Counted from the stretch's first letter, positions 26,194 through 35,856 are shown. The stretch is 64,000 nucleotides of DNA from Actibacterium sp. 188UL27-1 (GCF_016901225.1 NZ_JAFEUL010000011.1:62001-126000), one strand, 5' to 3'. Program-made: numbers and translations. The notes: generated from the letters alone by a model not told the origin.

Positions 26194-28799
26194 TCGGCGG
26201 CCATCGGTTGACGGGCCGTCAGCAATGCGGCCAGTTCAGGTTTGCACGAGCCGCAATTTGTGCCGGCACAGGTGCGTTCCCCCAACTTTGCCACGGTTCG
26301 CGCGCCGCTCGCAATCTCGGCGCGCAGCGTATTGATGCCAACGCCGAAGCAGGAACAGACGATTGCACCCGGGTCCGGCGTATCCGCGCCGGGACGGCCC
26401 GCCAATGCCACCAGGGTCGATGTGTCGGTGCCGACAAGCGTCACGATATGGGCGCGGGCGGCGGCCACGGGGGTAGAGGCGGCAAAGACCAGTCCGGTGA
26501 TGTGGCCATCCTGCACGATGGCGATGCGCGCCGTGCCCGTGGCGGGGTCGGCCACCACACTGGCTGTGCCGTCTGTTAGGCCCGTCAGGCATCGCGCCTC
26601 AACCTCCCAATTACCCACGGCTTTGACGCCCGCCACTTCGGCCCGCCAGCCCGTTTCAGTTCGCGCGATGGCCGCATAGGGGCGCGATATGTTAGGTCGG
26701 GTTGCGGAGGCGACAAAGGCGAACCATCTGGCCTCAAACTTCGCGATTTCGACTCGTCCGGCTTTTAGCGCTGGCTGGCCCGAAACCGGGTCGGTGATCG
26801 CATCAATCATGGGGTTCGAACGACCCGCAGGAGCGGTCTGCGCTGTCCAGTGCATCGGGGCGAAGACATGCCCTGGTTGGATCGCGGTTGAAATCAGGAC
26901 CCGTAAAATCGCCTGCCCCCCCTCCGCCGTGATGCGGGCCAGATCGGCGTGGCGCAGGCCAAGGGCCACGGCGTCCTCCGGGTGGATCTCAAGATAGGGT
27001 TCGGCCATGTGTGCGTTCAGGCGCGGTGCCCGGGCGGTCCGTGTCATCGTGTGCCACTGGTCCCGCACCCGGCCCGTATTCAGATGAAAATCTGTGTTCT
27101 GTGCTACGACAGGTGCCACCACCGGCAACATCTGCGCCTTTCCATTGTTCGTGTAGAAACCGCCATCCGCAAAGAATCGCCCCCCCGGCTGTTTATCCTT
27201 GGGCACCGGCCACTGCACCGGCGGCAAGGCGTCATAGGCAGCCTGATCAAGGTCGGCAAGGCCGGTCAGGTCAAGGTCACGCCCGAATTGCACCGCGAGG
27301 GCCGAGAGGTCTGCATATTCGCGAAAGACATCGTCGGGGCCATGGTAGGTGAAGGCATCTGCCCAACCCATGCGTCCCGCCACATCGCTGATGATCCGCC
27401 AATCGGGACGTGCCTCACTGGGTGTGGGCAGAAAGGCGCGCTGGCGTGAAATGCGGCGCTCGGAATTGGTGACGGTGCCCGATTTCTCTCCCCATCCAGC
27501 GGCAGGCAGCAGAACATCCGCCAGATCGCCGGTATCCGTGCGCGCCATGATGTCGGAAACGACGGTAAAGGGCACGGCGCGGATCGCCTCGGCCACGGCG
27601 CGCGCATCGGGCATCGAAACGGCGGGATTGGTCGACAGGATCCACAGGGCTTTGATCTTACCATCGGCGCAGGCCTGAAACAGATCGACTGCCTTCAGCC
27701 CGGGTTTGGTTGCGATTGTCGGGCTTTGCCATCCTTGCTGAACCGCGTCGCGGTGGGCCGCATTTTCCAGATCCAGGTGCCAGCCCAGCATATTGGCCAA
27801 CCCGCCAACCTCGCGCCCGCCCATCGCATTGGGCTGACCGGTGACGCTGAACGGCCCCATGCCGGGCCGCCCAATCCGGCCCGTGGCCAGGTGGCAATTC
27901 AGGATCGCATTGACCTTATCAGTGCCGCTGGCCGACTGGTTCACACCTTGGGAATAGACGGTCACGACCCGTTCGGTCTCGGCCCACAGGTTCAAGAAAT
28001 GCTGGATATCGTGCGAAGAAAGACCTGCATTGTCGTTGGTCATCTCTGCTGTCTCAAGCGCGGCATCAATGCCATCGACATGGGCATCGATGTAATTTGG
28101 GTTGATCTTGCCTTGCTGGTTCAGATGGCAAAGCAGGTTATTGAAAAGGGCGACATCTCCATCAGGGCGGATGGCCAGGTGCAGGTCGGCCAGATCGCAT
28201 GTGGCGGTGCGACGCGGATCGATCACGACGACTTTCATCGCAGGCCGGGTTTGCTTTGCGGCGGCGATACGTTGGTAAAGAACCGGGTGGCACCATGCCA
28301 GGTTCGATCCGACCAGCACGACCAGATCGGCCTGCTCCAGATCCTCATAGGTTCCAGGTACCGTGTCGGTGCCAAACGCGCGCTTGTGGCCCGCCACGGA
28401 CGAGGCCATGCAAAGCCTTGAATTCGTGTCGATATTGGCCGATCCGATGAAGCCTTTCATCAGCTTGTTGGCGACATAATAGTCTTCGGTCAGCAATTGG
28501 CCCGAGCCGTAGAAGGCCACACTATCGGGGCCATGTTCGGCGATGGCCGCTTTGAACTTTGACGCGACCAGATCCAGTGCCGTGTCCCAATCGGCCCGTG
28601 CGCCGTCGATCTGAGGGTGCAGAAGCCGCCCTTCCAGATCCAAGGTTTCGCCCAAGGCAGCCCCTTTCGAGCAAAGACGACCGAGGTTTGCGGGGTGGTC
28701 GGGATCTCCGGCGATGGACCCATCGGCCCCCGCCAGAACTCCGCAGCCCACCCCGCAATAGGGGCATGTCGTCCGAACCTGTGTCTTGGTCTGGGTCAT
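26190..28799 (-). CDS. nasA: Assimilatory nitrate reductase, catalytic subunit
   Basis: An 869-residue molybdopterin oxidoreductase. The N-terminus has the 4Fe-4S motif CPYCGVGCGV with a fourth Cys in LCSKGAA. Mo-bis-MGD elements (FYGSGQLLTEDYYVANKLMK, VGSNLAWCHP, GRIGRPGMGP) follow, then the C-terminal dinucleotide-binding domain. The last 60 residues carry a BFD-like [2Fe-2S] module (CSCFGVG, then CAGTNCGSCKPEL) as in Klebsiella-type NasA. It reduces cytoplasmic nitrate to nitrite, probably with electrons from a ferredoxin or flavoprotein not encoded here. Overlaps the TrpD2-like gene by 4 bp. Confidence 0.95.
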   Translation of the reverse strand: MTQTKTQVRTTCPYCGVGCGVLAGADGSIAGDPDHPANLGRLCSKGAALGETLDLEGRLLHPQIDGARADWDTALDLVASKFKAAIAEHGPDSVAFYGSGQLLTEDYYVANKLMKGFIGSANIDTNSRLCMASSVAGHKRAFGTDTVPGTYEDLEQADLVVLVGSNLAWCHPVLYQRIAAAKQTRPAMKVVVIDPRRTATCDLADLHLAIRPDGDVALFNNLLCHLNQQGKINPNYIDAHVDGIDAALETAEMTNDNAGLSSHDIQHFLNLWAETERVVTVYSQGVNQSASGTDKVNAILNCHLATGRIGRPGMGPFSVTGQPNAMGGREVGGLANMLGWHLDLENAAHRDAVQQGWQSPTIATKPGLKAVDLFQACADGKIKALWILSTNPAVSMPDARAVAEAIRAVPFTVVSDIMARTDTGDLADVLLPAAGWGEKSGTVTNSERRISRQRAFLPTPSEARPDWRIISDVAGRMGWADAFTYHGPDDVFREYADLSALAVQFGRDLDLTGLADLDQAAYDALPPVQWPVPKDKQPGGRFFADGGFYTNNGKAQMLPVVAPVVAQNTDFHLNTGRVRDQWHTMTRTARAPRLNAHMAEPYLEIHPEDAVALGLRHADLARITAEGGQAILRVLISTAIQPGHVFAPMHWTAQTAPAGRSNPMIDAITDPVSGQPALKAGRVEIAKFEARWFAFVASATRPNISRPYAAIARTETGWRAEVAGVKAVGNWEVEARCLTGLTDGTASVVADPATGTARIAIVQDGHITGLVFAASTPVAAARAHIVTLVGTDTSTLVALAGRPGADTPDPGAIVCSCFGVGINTLRAEIASGARTVAKLGERTCAGTNCGSCKPELAALLTARQPMAAE

Positions 28800-28814
28800 G
28801 CCCCGTGGTCCTTC

Positions 28815-29648
28815 TTATTCAGCCGGGTGCCCGAAAGGGGCGGGCTGTTCGGTTGGTGTCGGCTTGTAGTGGGTGGCGTAGATCATGGCGCCTACAAAGG
28901 TCAGACCGCCCACGAGGTTACCGATGACGGTCGGGATCTCGTTATAAAGGAAGTAGTCGGACCAGGTGAATTCTCCGCCCAGCATGATGCCGGAGGGGAA
29001 GAGGAACATGTTCACGATCGAATGCTCGAAACCCAGGTAGAAGAAGACGAGGATAGGCATCCACATCGCAATAACCTTGCCCGACACACTGGTGGACATC
29101 ATGGCTGCCACAACACCGGTGGAGACCATCCAGTTACACATCACGGCCCGGACGAAGAGGGTCAACATACCTCCGGCACCTGCCTCTGCATAACCAACGG
29201 TGCGGCTTTCACCGATCACGCTCAGCTTTTGGCCCACCGCGTTGGGTTCATGGGTGAAGCCGGTGGTAAAAATAATCGCCATGAACAACGCCGTGGTCAT
29301 GGCACCGGCAAAATTACCGACAAAAACCAGACCCCAGTTGCGCAGCACGCCCTTGACGGTAACGCCGGGCCGTTTGGCGATTAGCGCCAGTGGGCAAAGG
29401 GTAAAGACACCCGTTAGCAGGTCGAAACCCAGCAGATAGAGCATGCAAAACCCGACCGGGAACAATAACGCACCGATCAGGAAATTGCCGGTATTGACGG
29501 CGACGGTGATGGCAAAAGCGGCGGCCAGGGCCAGGATCGCGCCCGCCATGTAGGACCGGATGAGCGTGTCTTTCGTAGACATTTTGACCTTCGCCTCACC
29601 GGCGTCGATCATTTTTTCGGCAAAGTCGCCGGGTGTTACATATGACAT
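28815..29648 (-). CDS. Formate/nitrite transporter family channel (probable nitrite channel)
   Basis: A 277-residue FNT protein with six membrane segments. The family stretches GFCMLYLLGFDLLTGVFTL, NWGLVFVGNFAGAM and VMCNWMVSTGVVAAM (with the Asn-Trp and Asn-Met elements of the pore region) are intact. FNT channels move formate, nitrite or hydrosulfide; its place between nirBD and nasA points to nitrite, either to take it up or to relieve excess. It starts with its own ATG 118 bp after nirD. Confidence 0.9.
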   Translation of the reverse strand: MSYVTPGDFAEKMIDAGEAKVKMSTKDTLIRSYMAGAILALAAAFAITVAVNTGNFLIGALLFPVGFCMLYLLGFDLLTGVFTLCPLALIAKRPGVTVKGVLRNWGLVFVGNFAGAMTTALFMAIIFTTGFTHEPNAVGQKLSVIGESRTVGYAEAGAGGMLTLFVRAVMCNWMVSTGVVAAMMSTSVSGKVIAMWMPILVFFYLGFEHSIVNMFLFPSGIMLGGEFTWSDYFLYNEIPTVIGNLVGGLTFVGAMIYATHYKPTPTEQPAPFGHPAE

Positions 29649-29766
29649 GGTTTAGTGTCCCTGTTGTGGTTGCGATGATCCGCGCGTTGACGGCATTTAC
29701 GCTGTTGGACCAGCGTCTTGCTCCTCCACATGGAACCGAACTCTCCCCGGTCCGAACCTCGGTCGC

Positions 29767-30099
29767 TTAGGCCGCGCGGCGCATCAGGCAGGCCGCGTCC
29801 AGCAAAATGCGGCCCTCCTCGATACGGGCGGGGTAGGTGTTGACAACGCCTTCATCTGCCCCCTGGGCCTGTCCCGTCTCAAGCGAGATCACCCAGTTAT
29901 GCAGCGGACAAGTGACCTTGGTGCCGTGCACGATCCCTTCGGCCAGTGGTCCGGCCTTGTGCGGGCAGGCATTGTCCAGGGCAAAGACCTGGTCATCGCC
30001 GGTCCGAAATACAGCCACACAGCCGAACGCCGTCTTGATCATGCGCGCGCCCCGGGCAGGTACATCCTCCAACGCGCCGATATCGATCCAATTGGTCAT
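29767..30099 (-). CDS. nirD: Nitrite reductase small subunit
   Basis: A 110-residue Rieske-fold protein. It keeps both iron-sulfur ligand pairs (CPHKAGPLAEG and CPLHNW), so it probably binds a real [2Fe-2S] cluster, unlike enterobacterial NirD versions that have lost it. It partners NirB. The start (MTNWIDIGALED) overlaps nirB by 4 bp; an upstream in-frame extension is a read-through of nirB. Confidence 0.93.
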   Translation of the reverse strand: MTNWIDIGALEDVPARGARMIKTAFGCVAVFRTGDDQVFALDNACPHKAGPLAEGIVHGTKVTCPLHNWVISLETGQAQGADEGVVNTYPARIEEGRILLDAACLMRRAA

Positions 30100-32531
30100 T
30101 CCGCGGCCTCCAAAGTCAGATTGGCAAGGGGTTGATAGGTTTCGGCCTTGTCGCGTGCATGCTCTGCCCAAGGATCTTTGCGATAGATGCTTTGGGACAG
30201 CTCGAACCGGTCGGCCAATGCGCGGCGCGTGTCTGGATCGTCGATCTGATCTTTGATCCAGTCGAGCCCGACCTTGTTCATCCACTTGTAGATCCGGTCG
30301 AGGTATTTGGCATTCTCGCGGTAAAGCTGTGTGACGGCCGCGACGACTTCCATCGTCTCGTCTTCGGTGGCCACCTGGCACAGAAGCTCGGTTTCCTTGA
30401 CATCCATGCCCGCCGCGCCGCCGATGCTGACCTGGTAGCCGCTATCGACGCAGACCACGCCGATATCCTTGCATGTGGCTTCCGCACAGTTGCGCGGGCA
30501 ACCCGACACGGCCAGCTTCAGCTTATGGGGCGTCCACGACCCCCACAGCATCTTTTCCAGTCGAATCCCAAGGCCGGTGCTGTCTTGTGTGCCAAACCGG
30601 CAATGATCGGTGCCCACGCAGGTTTTCACCGTACGCAGCCCCTTGGAATAGGCGTGACCCGAGACCAGACCGGCCTTGTTCAGATCGGCCCAGATATGCG
30701 GCAGATCCTCGCCCTTCACGCCCAGCAGGTCGATCCGCTGACCGCCGGTGAATTTGACCGTTGGTACGTGGTATTTGTCAGCGGCATCGGCGATGGCGCG
30801 CAACTCATCAGGGTTCGTGATCCCGCCCCAGATCCGGGGAACGACGCTGAACGTGCCGTCTTTCTGGATATTCGCGTGTTTCCGTTCGTTGATGAACCGG
30901 CTTTGCGGATCGTCCTGATACTCCACCGGCCAGTCGGCCAGCAGATAGAAATTCAAGGCCGGGCGGCAGACATGGCAGCCGCAGGTCGTCTTCCACCCAA
31001 GCTCTTGCCAGACGGCGGGCATGCTTTTGAGGCCCTTGCTTTTGATCAACCGCCGCACTTCTTCATGGGCCAGATCGGTGCAACCACACATGCTCTGCGC
31101 GGCGGGGATGACGAAATCATCACCCAATGTTGCACCCAGAACCTGTTCGACCAGCCCGGTGCAGGTTCCACAGGACCCGCTGGCCTTGGTCACCGTCCGA
31201 ACGGCGGCCAGATCGGTGGCGCCATCCTGAATAGCGGCCACAATGGTGCCCTTGGAAATGCCGTTGCAGCCGCAAATCTCTGCGTCATCCGGTAAGGCTG
31301 CAACGGCCGCCATAGGGTCCAGGGGGGTCCCTCCCTGGAAGGCGGGGCCAAAGATCAGCGTCTCGCGCATCTCGGCCACGTCGGTGCCGTCCTTGATCAG
31401 GCCAAAGAACCAGTTGCTGTCGGCGGTGTCGCCGTAGAACACCGCGCCCTTGACGCGGTTCTCTTCCAGAACCAGCCGTTTGTAGACGCCACGCGCCGGG
31501 TCGCGAAACACGATATCCTCGCGCCCCGGGCCATCGGCAAAATCGCCTGCGCTGAACAGATCACAGCCCGTGACCTTCAGCTTGGTTGAGACCTCCTTTT
31601 GGACAAAGGCCGCCTCCTGCCCCAGCAGAGTCTGCGCCACGACCTTGGCCTGTTCATAAAGGGGCGCCACCAGGCCGAATAGCGCGCCGTTATGCTCCAC
31701 ACATTCACCGACGGCCAGGATATCCGCGTCGGAGGTGACCATCTGGTCATCCACATGAATGCCCTTGCCCACCGCCAGCCCGGCCTCTGCTGCCAGCGCG
31801 GTATTAGGGCGAATGCCCACGGCCATGACCAGCAGATCGCAGGGCAATTCGGTCCCGTCTTCCAGAAGCAGACCGGTGACATGGCCGTCCTTGCCCAGGA
31901 TCTCCTTGGAGTTGGCCGAGCATTTGACGGTAATGCCCTTGTCAATCAGGGCCTTGCGCAGCAGATAGCCCGCGGCCTCGTCCAACTGGCGTTCCATCAG
32001 ATGGCCCATCAGATGGACCACGGTCACATCAACACCGCGGGCGGCCATGCCAGCGGCGGCTTCCAGGCCCAGCAGACCGCCGCCGATCACGACGACCTTT
32101 TGGCCCTCGACCATGGTCATCATGCGTTCGGTATCTTCCAGATCGCGATACGCGATGACCCCTTCCAGGTCATGGCCGGGCAGGGGGATCATGAACGGGT
32201 TCGAACCGGTCCCAAGCAGCAGTTTGTCATAAGGCACGACATCGCCATTGGCCGCGGTTACGGTCTTGGCAGTCCGGTCGATCCCGGCGACCTTTTCGCC
32301 AAACCGGCAGGTCACGCCATTCTCGTCATACCATTCTGCGGTATGGGTGACGATCTCGTCATAGGCCTTGTCGCCCGACAAAACGGGCGAGAGCATGATC
32401 CGGTTGTAGTTCCCGCGCGGCTCGGCATTGAACAGCGTCACGTTGTAAGCATCCGGTTCCGCATCCAGCAGATGTTCCAGTGCGCGGCCGGTAGCCATGC
32501 CCGCGCCGATGATAACAAGGTTCTGGGTCAT
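30096..32531 (-). CDS. nirB: NADH-dependent nitrite reductase large subunit
   Basis: An 811-residue enzyme. FAD/NAD-binding N-terminus (NLVIIGAGMATGRALEHLLD), NADH site (VVVIGGGLLGLEAAAGMAARG), a BFD-type [2Fe-2S] region (CGCNGISKG, then CGTCTGLVEQV) and a siroheme/4Fe-4S reductase domain (KTCVGTDHCRFGTQDS, then LAVSGCPRNCAEATCKD). It reduces nitrite to ammonium in six electrons. It precedes nirD with a 4-bp overlap and follows the globin gene with a 4-bp overlap. Confidence 0.96.
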   Translation of the reverse strand: MTQNLVIIGAGMATGRALEHLLDAEPDAYNVTLFNAEPRGNYNRIMLSPVLSGDKAYDEIVTHTAEWYDENGVTCRFGEKVAGIDRTAKTVTAANGDVVPYDKLLLGTGSNPFMIPLPGHDLEGVIAYRDLEDTERMMTMVEGQKVVVIGGGLLGLEAAAGMAARGVDVTVVHLMGHLMERQLDEAAGYLLRKALIDKGITVKCSANSKEILGKDGHVTGLLLEDGTELPCDLLVMAVGIRPNTALAAEAGLAVGKGIHVDDQMVTSDADILAVGECVEHNGALFGLVAPLYEQAKVVAQTLLGQEAAFVQKEVSTKLKVTGCDLFSAGDFADGPGREDIVFRDPARGVYKRLVLEENRVKGAVFYGDTADSNWFFGLIKDGTDVAEMRETLIFGPAFQGGTPLDPMAAVAALPDDAEICGCNGISKGTIVAAIQDGATDLAAVRTVTKASGSCGTCTGLVEQVLGATLGDDFVIPAAQSMCGCTDLAHEEVRRLIKSKGLKSMPAVWQELGWKTTCGCHVCRPALNFYLLADWPVEYQDDPQSRFINERKHANIQKDGTFSVVPRIWGGITNPDELRAIADAADKYHVPTVKFTGGQRIDLLGVKGEDLPHIWADLNKAGLVSGHAYSKGLRTVKTCVGTDHCRFGTQDSTGLGIRLEKMLWGSWTPHKLKLAVSGCPRNCAEATCKDIGVVCVDSGYQVSIGGAAGMDVKETELLCQVATEDETMEVVAAVTQLYRENAKYLDRIYKWMNKVGLDWIKDQIDDPDTRRALADRFELSQSIYRKDPWAEHARDKAETYQPLANLTLEAAE

Positions 32532-32947
32532 TGAACGGTCTCCCCATAGGCGGCTGTGATCATGACCGAGGACAGTGTGCCATAGGCTGTTTCCCAGGCC
32601 GCGCGTGTCTCATCGGTAAAGTCGTCGCCCAAACCGCTGCTGAGCGTATCCAGCAATGCCGCACCGACGGGCGCGTAATGCTCTGCCTTCACACCGTAAT
32701 CCACGTGGGCGACGGCCAGTTTCTGGGCAACGGGCACCACCGTTTCCAACGTTGTTAACCCACGCACAACAAAGCCCAAGGTGGTCATCAGTTTATGGGC
32801 CTGCTCCGTCATGTCGCCGGTGAAAAACGGGCGAACTTCAGGCGCGATCTCGAACAGGCGGCTATAGAACATCTGGCCAGCGTCGCCTGCGATGGGCTCT
32901 ACCTTGGCAAAGCTCGATTGCACCAGATCAATATCATTCGGTGTCAT
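32528..32947 (-). CDS. Single-domain bacterial globin in the nitrate operon
   Basis: A 139-residue globin without the FAD/NAD reductase of flavohaemoglobin. TPNDIDLVQSSFAKVEPIAG is the A helix, FYSRLFEIAPEVRPFF the B-C-CD region with the expected Phe and Tyr, and AHVDYGVKAEHYAPVGAALL the F-G region with the proximal His (AH) and the following Tyr. It is embedded between nrtCD and nirB with 4-bp overlaps. A similar haemoglobin sits in the Bradyrhizobium assimilatory nitrate cluster and is linked to nitric oxide defence; the same role is likely here, with NirB or another reductase recycling it. Confidence 0.88.
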   Translation of the reverse strand: MTPNDIDLVQSSFAKVEPIAGDAGQMFYSRLFEIAPEVRPFFTGDMTEQAHKLMTTLGFVVRGLTTLETVVPVAQKLAVAHVDYGVKAEHYAPVGAALLDTLSSGLGDDFTDETRAAWETAYGTLSSVMITAAYGETVQ

Positions 32948-32950
32948 GGC

Positions 32951-34630
32951 TCACTCCGCAGCGATGGCTTGGGGTTTCGGCTTGGGCTTGGCGCCGTGCT
33001 CGTATTCCTCAAGGAAATCAAGCACCTCCTGCCGATACGTATAGTAATCGGGGTGCTCCAGCAGCGCCTTGCGGGTGCGGGGCCGGGGCAGATCGACGTT
33101 GACGATCTTGCCGATAGTGGCTTGGGGGCCGTTGGTCATCATCACCACGCGGTCGGCCAGCAGGATCGCCTCGTCCACATCATGGGTCACGCAGATCGCG
33201 GTTACCTTGGTGCGCGACCAGACCTCCATCAGGACCTCTTGCAACTCCCACCTTGTCAAGCTGTCGAGCATCCCGAACGGTTCATCCAGCAGCAGCAGTT
33301 TCGGAGACAGCGCAAAGGCCCGCGCGATGCCGACCCGCTGCTTCATCCCGTTCGACAGTGCATGGGCGGGCTTGTCCATCGCCTCGGCCAGGCCCACCCG
33401 TTCCAGGTAGTAATCGACAACATCCTGTCGCTCGGCCTGGTTGGCACGGGGATAGACCCGGTCGACGCCGAGGCTGACATTCTCCCGCGCGGTCAGCCAA
33501 GGAAAGAGGGAGGGCGCCTGAAACACAACAGCACGCTCAGGGTCGGCGCCCTCCACATGGCGACCATCAAGCTTGATGGCGCCTTTCGAGATCTCGTTCA
33601 GGCCCGCGGCCATGGTCAGGACCGTGGATTTGCCACAGCCGGAATGCCCGATCAGGCTAATGAACTCGCCGCGATCAAGCTTGAGGTTAAAATCCTCAAC
33701 CACGGTCAGCGGGCCCTTGGGCGTGGGATAGACCTTATGCAACTGGCTGAAATCCAGGAACCTTTGGTCGATCAGCCCTTCCTGCGCCTTGGCAATGGCT
33801 GTCGGTAGGCCATGGATCGGGGTGACATTGGGCAGCTCGGTCGACCCTTCGGCCTTTGCGTCGATCCCCAAATCCATCAGGTATTTGGTGATTTCGGCCC
33901 GCAGGGTTTTAAAACCGTCATGGTGGTTCATCTCAATCCGGTCCCGGGGGCGGGGGATGGTGACCGTAAAGGCCTCACCCAGTGTTCCGTCCGGGTTCAG
34001 GGGAATGATGCGGTCGGCCATGATGATGGCTTCATCCACGTCATTGGTTATCATCAGGACGGTCTTTTTGTCCCGCTCCCAGATCTCAAGGATCTCATCG
34101 GCGAGGTTGGCGCGGGTCAAGGCATCGAGCGCCGAAAGCGGTTCATCCAGCAGCAGCAGATCGGGCGACATGGCCAGCGCGCGGGCCACGGCAACACGCT
34201 GACGCATCCCGCCGGACAGCTCTGCCGGGCGGCGCTCGGCCGCGTGGCCCAGGCCCACCATCTTGATGTAATGCAACGCTTGTTCGCTGCGTTCGGCTTT
34301 GCTGAGCTTTGGGAAAACAGTATCGACCGCCAGCCCGACATTGCCCTGCACCGTCAGCCACGGCATCAGCGAATACGACTGGAAGACCAGACCGCGCTCA
34401 GGGCCAGGCCCGGTAACGGCCGCGCCTTTGAACTCGACGGAGCCTGTATCGGGCATCTCCAGCCCAGCGACCAGGTTCATCAGGGTCGTTTTTCCGGTGC
34501 CGGAGAAGCCGAGGATGGCGACGAACTCGCCGTCCTCGATATCCAGATTGATATTCTGCAAGACCTTGGTGTGGGCCGTGCCCTCACCGAAGCCTTTGTT
34601 GACGTTGGAAAGTTCCAGGATACCCATCAT
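32951..34630 (-). CDS. Nitrate ABC transporter ATP-binding protein, two fused ATPase domains
   Basis: A 559-residue protein made of two complete ABC domains. Domain 1 (about 1-255): Walker A GFSGTGKTT, signature LSGGMRQRVAVARAL, Walker B LLLLDEPLSALD. Domain 2 (about 300-540): [36 protein letters not shown]. This is NrtC plus NrtD in one chain, without the solute-binding tail of cyanobacterial NrtC. The switch residue after Walker B is Asn in domain 1 (MITNDVDEA) but the normal His in domain 2 (CVTHDVDEA). The start MMGILELSNV is 2 bp from nrtB. Confidence 0.93.
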   Translation of the reverse strand: MMGILELSNVNKGFGEGTAHTKVLQNINLDIEDGEFVAILGFSGTGKTTLMNLVAGLEMPDTGSVEFKGAAVTGPGPERGLVFQSYSLMPWLTVQGNVGLAVDTVFPKLSKAERSEQALHYIKMVGLGHAAERRPAELSGGMRQRVAVARALAMSPDLLLLDEPLSALDALTRANLADEILEIWERDKKTVLMITNDVDEAIIMADRIIPLNPDGTLGEAFTVTIPRPRDRIEMNHHDGFKTLRAEITKYLMDLGIDAKAEGSTELPNVTPIHGLPTAIAKAQEGLIDQRFLDFSQLHKVYPTPKGPLTVVEDFNLKLDRGEFISLIGHSGCGKSTVLTMAAGLNEISKGAIKLDGRHVEGADPERAVVFQAPSLFPWLTARENVSLGVDRVYPRANQAERQDVVDYYLERVGLAEAMDKPAHALSNGMKQRVGIARAFALSPKLLLLDEPFGMLDSLTRWELQEVLMEVWSRTKVTAICVTHDVDEAILLADRVVMMTNGPQATIGKIVNVDLPRPRTRKALLEHPDYYTYRQEVLDFLEEYEHGAKPKPKPQAIAAE

Positions 34631-34632
34631 GC

Positions 34633-35718
34633 TCACCGTGTCGCTGAGTAGGTGAAGGCGGATTGGATCGCGTACATCATCCGGTCCAGCAGGAAGCCGA
34701 TGATACCGATGGTAAAGACCGCGACCATGATCTTGGCCAGCGACTGGCTGGAACCGTTCTGGAACTCGTCCCAGACAAATTTGCCAAGGCCGGGGTTCTG
34801 GGCCAGCATCTCGGCCGCGATCAGGACCATCCAGCCGACACCCAGGGACAGGCGCAGACCGGTAAAGATCAGCGGCAGGGCCGAGGGCAGGACCAATTTG
34901 GTGATCTTCGTCCAGGTGCCCATCTTCAAGACCTTCGAAACGTTGACCAAATCCTTGTCGATTGAGCTGACACCAAGTGCTGTGTTGATCAACGTCGGCC
35001 AGAGTGAGCAGAGCGTGACGGTGATCGCCGAGGTCAGGAAGGATTTTGAGACCATACCATCGCCGCCGCTGTAGGAGGCTGAGACGACCATCGTGACGAT
35101 GGGCAACCAAGCGAGCGGCGAGACTGGTTTAAATATTTGTATCAAGGGATTAAGGGCCGCGTTGGCAGTTTTTGACAGGCCTGCCGCGATACCCATGGGA
35201 ACAGCCACGATGGTGGCGATCAGGAAGCCGAAAAACACCGTCTGGATCGAGGTCCAGATCTGGTCGTAATAGGTTGGCTTTCCTGTATAAATCCGCTCTT
35301 TGACGCGGTCGGTGCGGCCATCGGCGATGAGCTTGGCGTTGCGTTCTTCCTGGCGTTCATAAAAGGCCACTGCTTTTTCGCGTTCGCGCACGTGATCGGC
35401 GTGGAGATTGCCGACCTGTTCCCACACTTGTGCGGGGCCGGGGATGGCACCCAACGACGTCTGCACCGTGGGCGCCAGCGTGCCCCAAAGAACCAGGAAG
35501 CCCGCTATGGCGAGTAGGGGCACGGCCAAAAGCTGCCAGATTTCGCGAACCTGTGCTTTGGGGTTATCCCCTGCAATCGCCTTGAGGACCGGTGTCATCC
35601 AGGCCAAACCGATCACCTGAAACCAAGCATCGGCTTTGTTGATACGGGTAAAGACCTTGGCTTTGCGCGCCTCTTTCGCGGCGTCTGGACCAAGGCTTTC
35701 GGGATCGATGGCTGTCAT
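34633..35718 (-). CDS. nrtB: Nitrate ABC transporter permease
   Basis: A 361-residue permease of the NrtB/CmpB/SsuC type. After an N-terminal cytoplasmic region and first helix (LLAVPLLAIAGFLVLWGTLA) there is a charged loop of about 90 residues, larger than in many homologues. Then come the core helices with PMGIAAGLSKTANAALNPLIQ and the EAA loop with VLPSALPLIFTGLRLSLGVG. The ATG at 35718 has AAAGGTG upstream. An unusual direct element lies 55 bp upstream and is also found before murB. Confidence 0.93.
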   Translation of the reverse strand: MTAIDPESLGPDAAKEARKAKVFTRINKADAWFQVIGLAWMTPVLKAIAGDNPKAQVREIWQLLAVPLLAIAGFLVLWGTLAPTVQTSLGAIPGPAQVWEQVGNLHADHVREREKAVAFYERQEERNAKLIADGRTDRVKERIYTGKPTYYDQIWTSIQTVFFGFLIATIVAVPMGIAAGLSKTANAALNPLIQIFKPVSPLAWLPIVTMVVSASYSGGDGMVSKSFLTSAITVTLCSLWPTLINTALGVSSIDKDLVNVSKVLKMGTWTKITKLVLPSALPLIFTGLRLSLGVGWMVLIAAEMLAQNPGLGKFVWDEFQNGSSQSLAKIMVAVFTIGIIGFLLDRMMYAIQSAFTYSATR

Positions 35719-35760
35719 GATGCACCTTTGGAAAGAAGCGGTATTCGGAGCGTATGGAAA

Positions 35761-35793
35761 CCATGCAGAAAGCATACATATCCCATACATACG
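35761..35793 (-). repeat. Shared upstream element, nrtB copy
   Basis: Read toward nrtB, this carries the 20-mer GTATGTATGGGATATGTATG followed by CTTTCTGCATGG. The same 20-mer in the same orientation relative to its gene, and nearly the same 3' flank, lies before murB at 55335-55367. Confidence 0.6.
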
Positions 35794-35806
35794 GTTTGTT
35801 CGGTGG

Positions 35807-35856
35807 GGTCAGAGGGTGTTAACCCCTCCGACCGGGGTAAGACGGGGTCAACCCCG
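35807..35856 (-). terminator. Two hairpins between nrtA and nrtB
   Basis: Stem 1: GGTCAGAGGG / CCCTCCGACC (35807-35833, 10 bp, one G-T). Stem 2: CGGGG-TCAA-CCCCG (35843-35856). They follow the nrtA stop on the transcript, without U runs, so they are likely RNA 3'-end or processing structures that raise nrtA over downstream genes. Confidence 0.5.
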
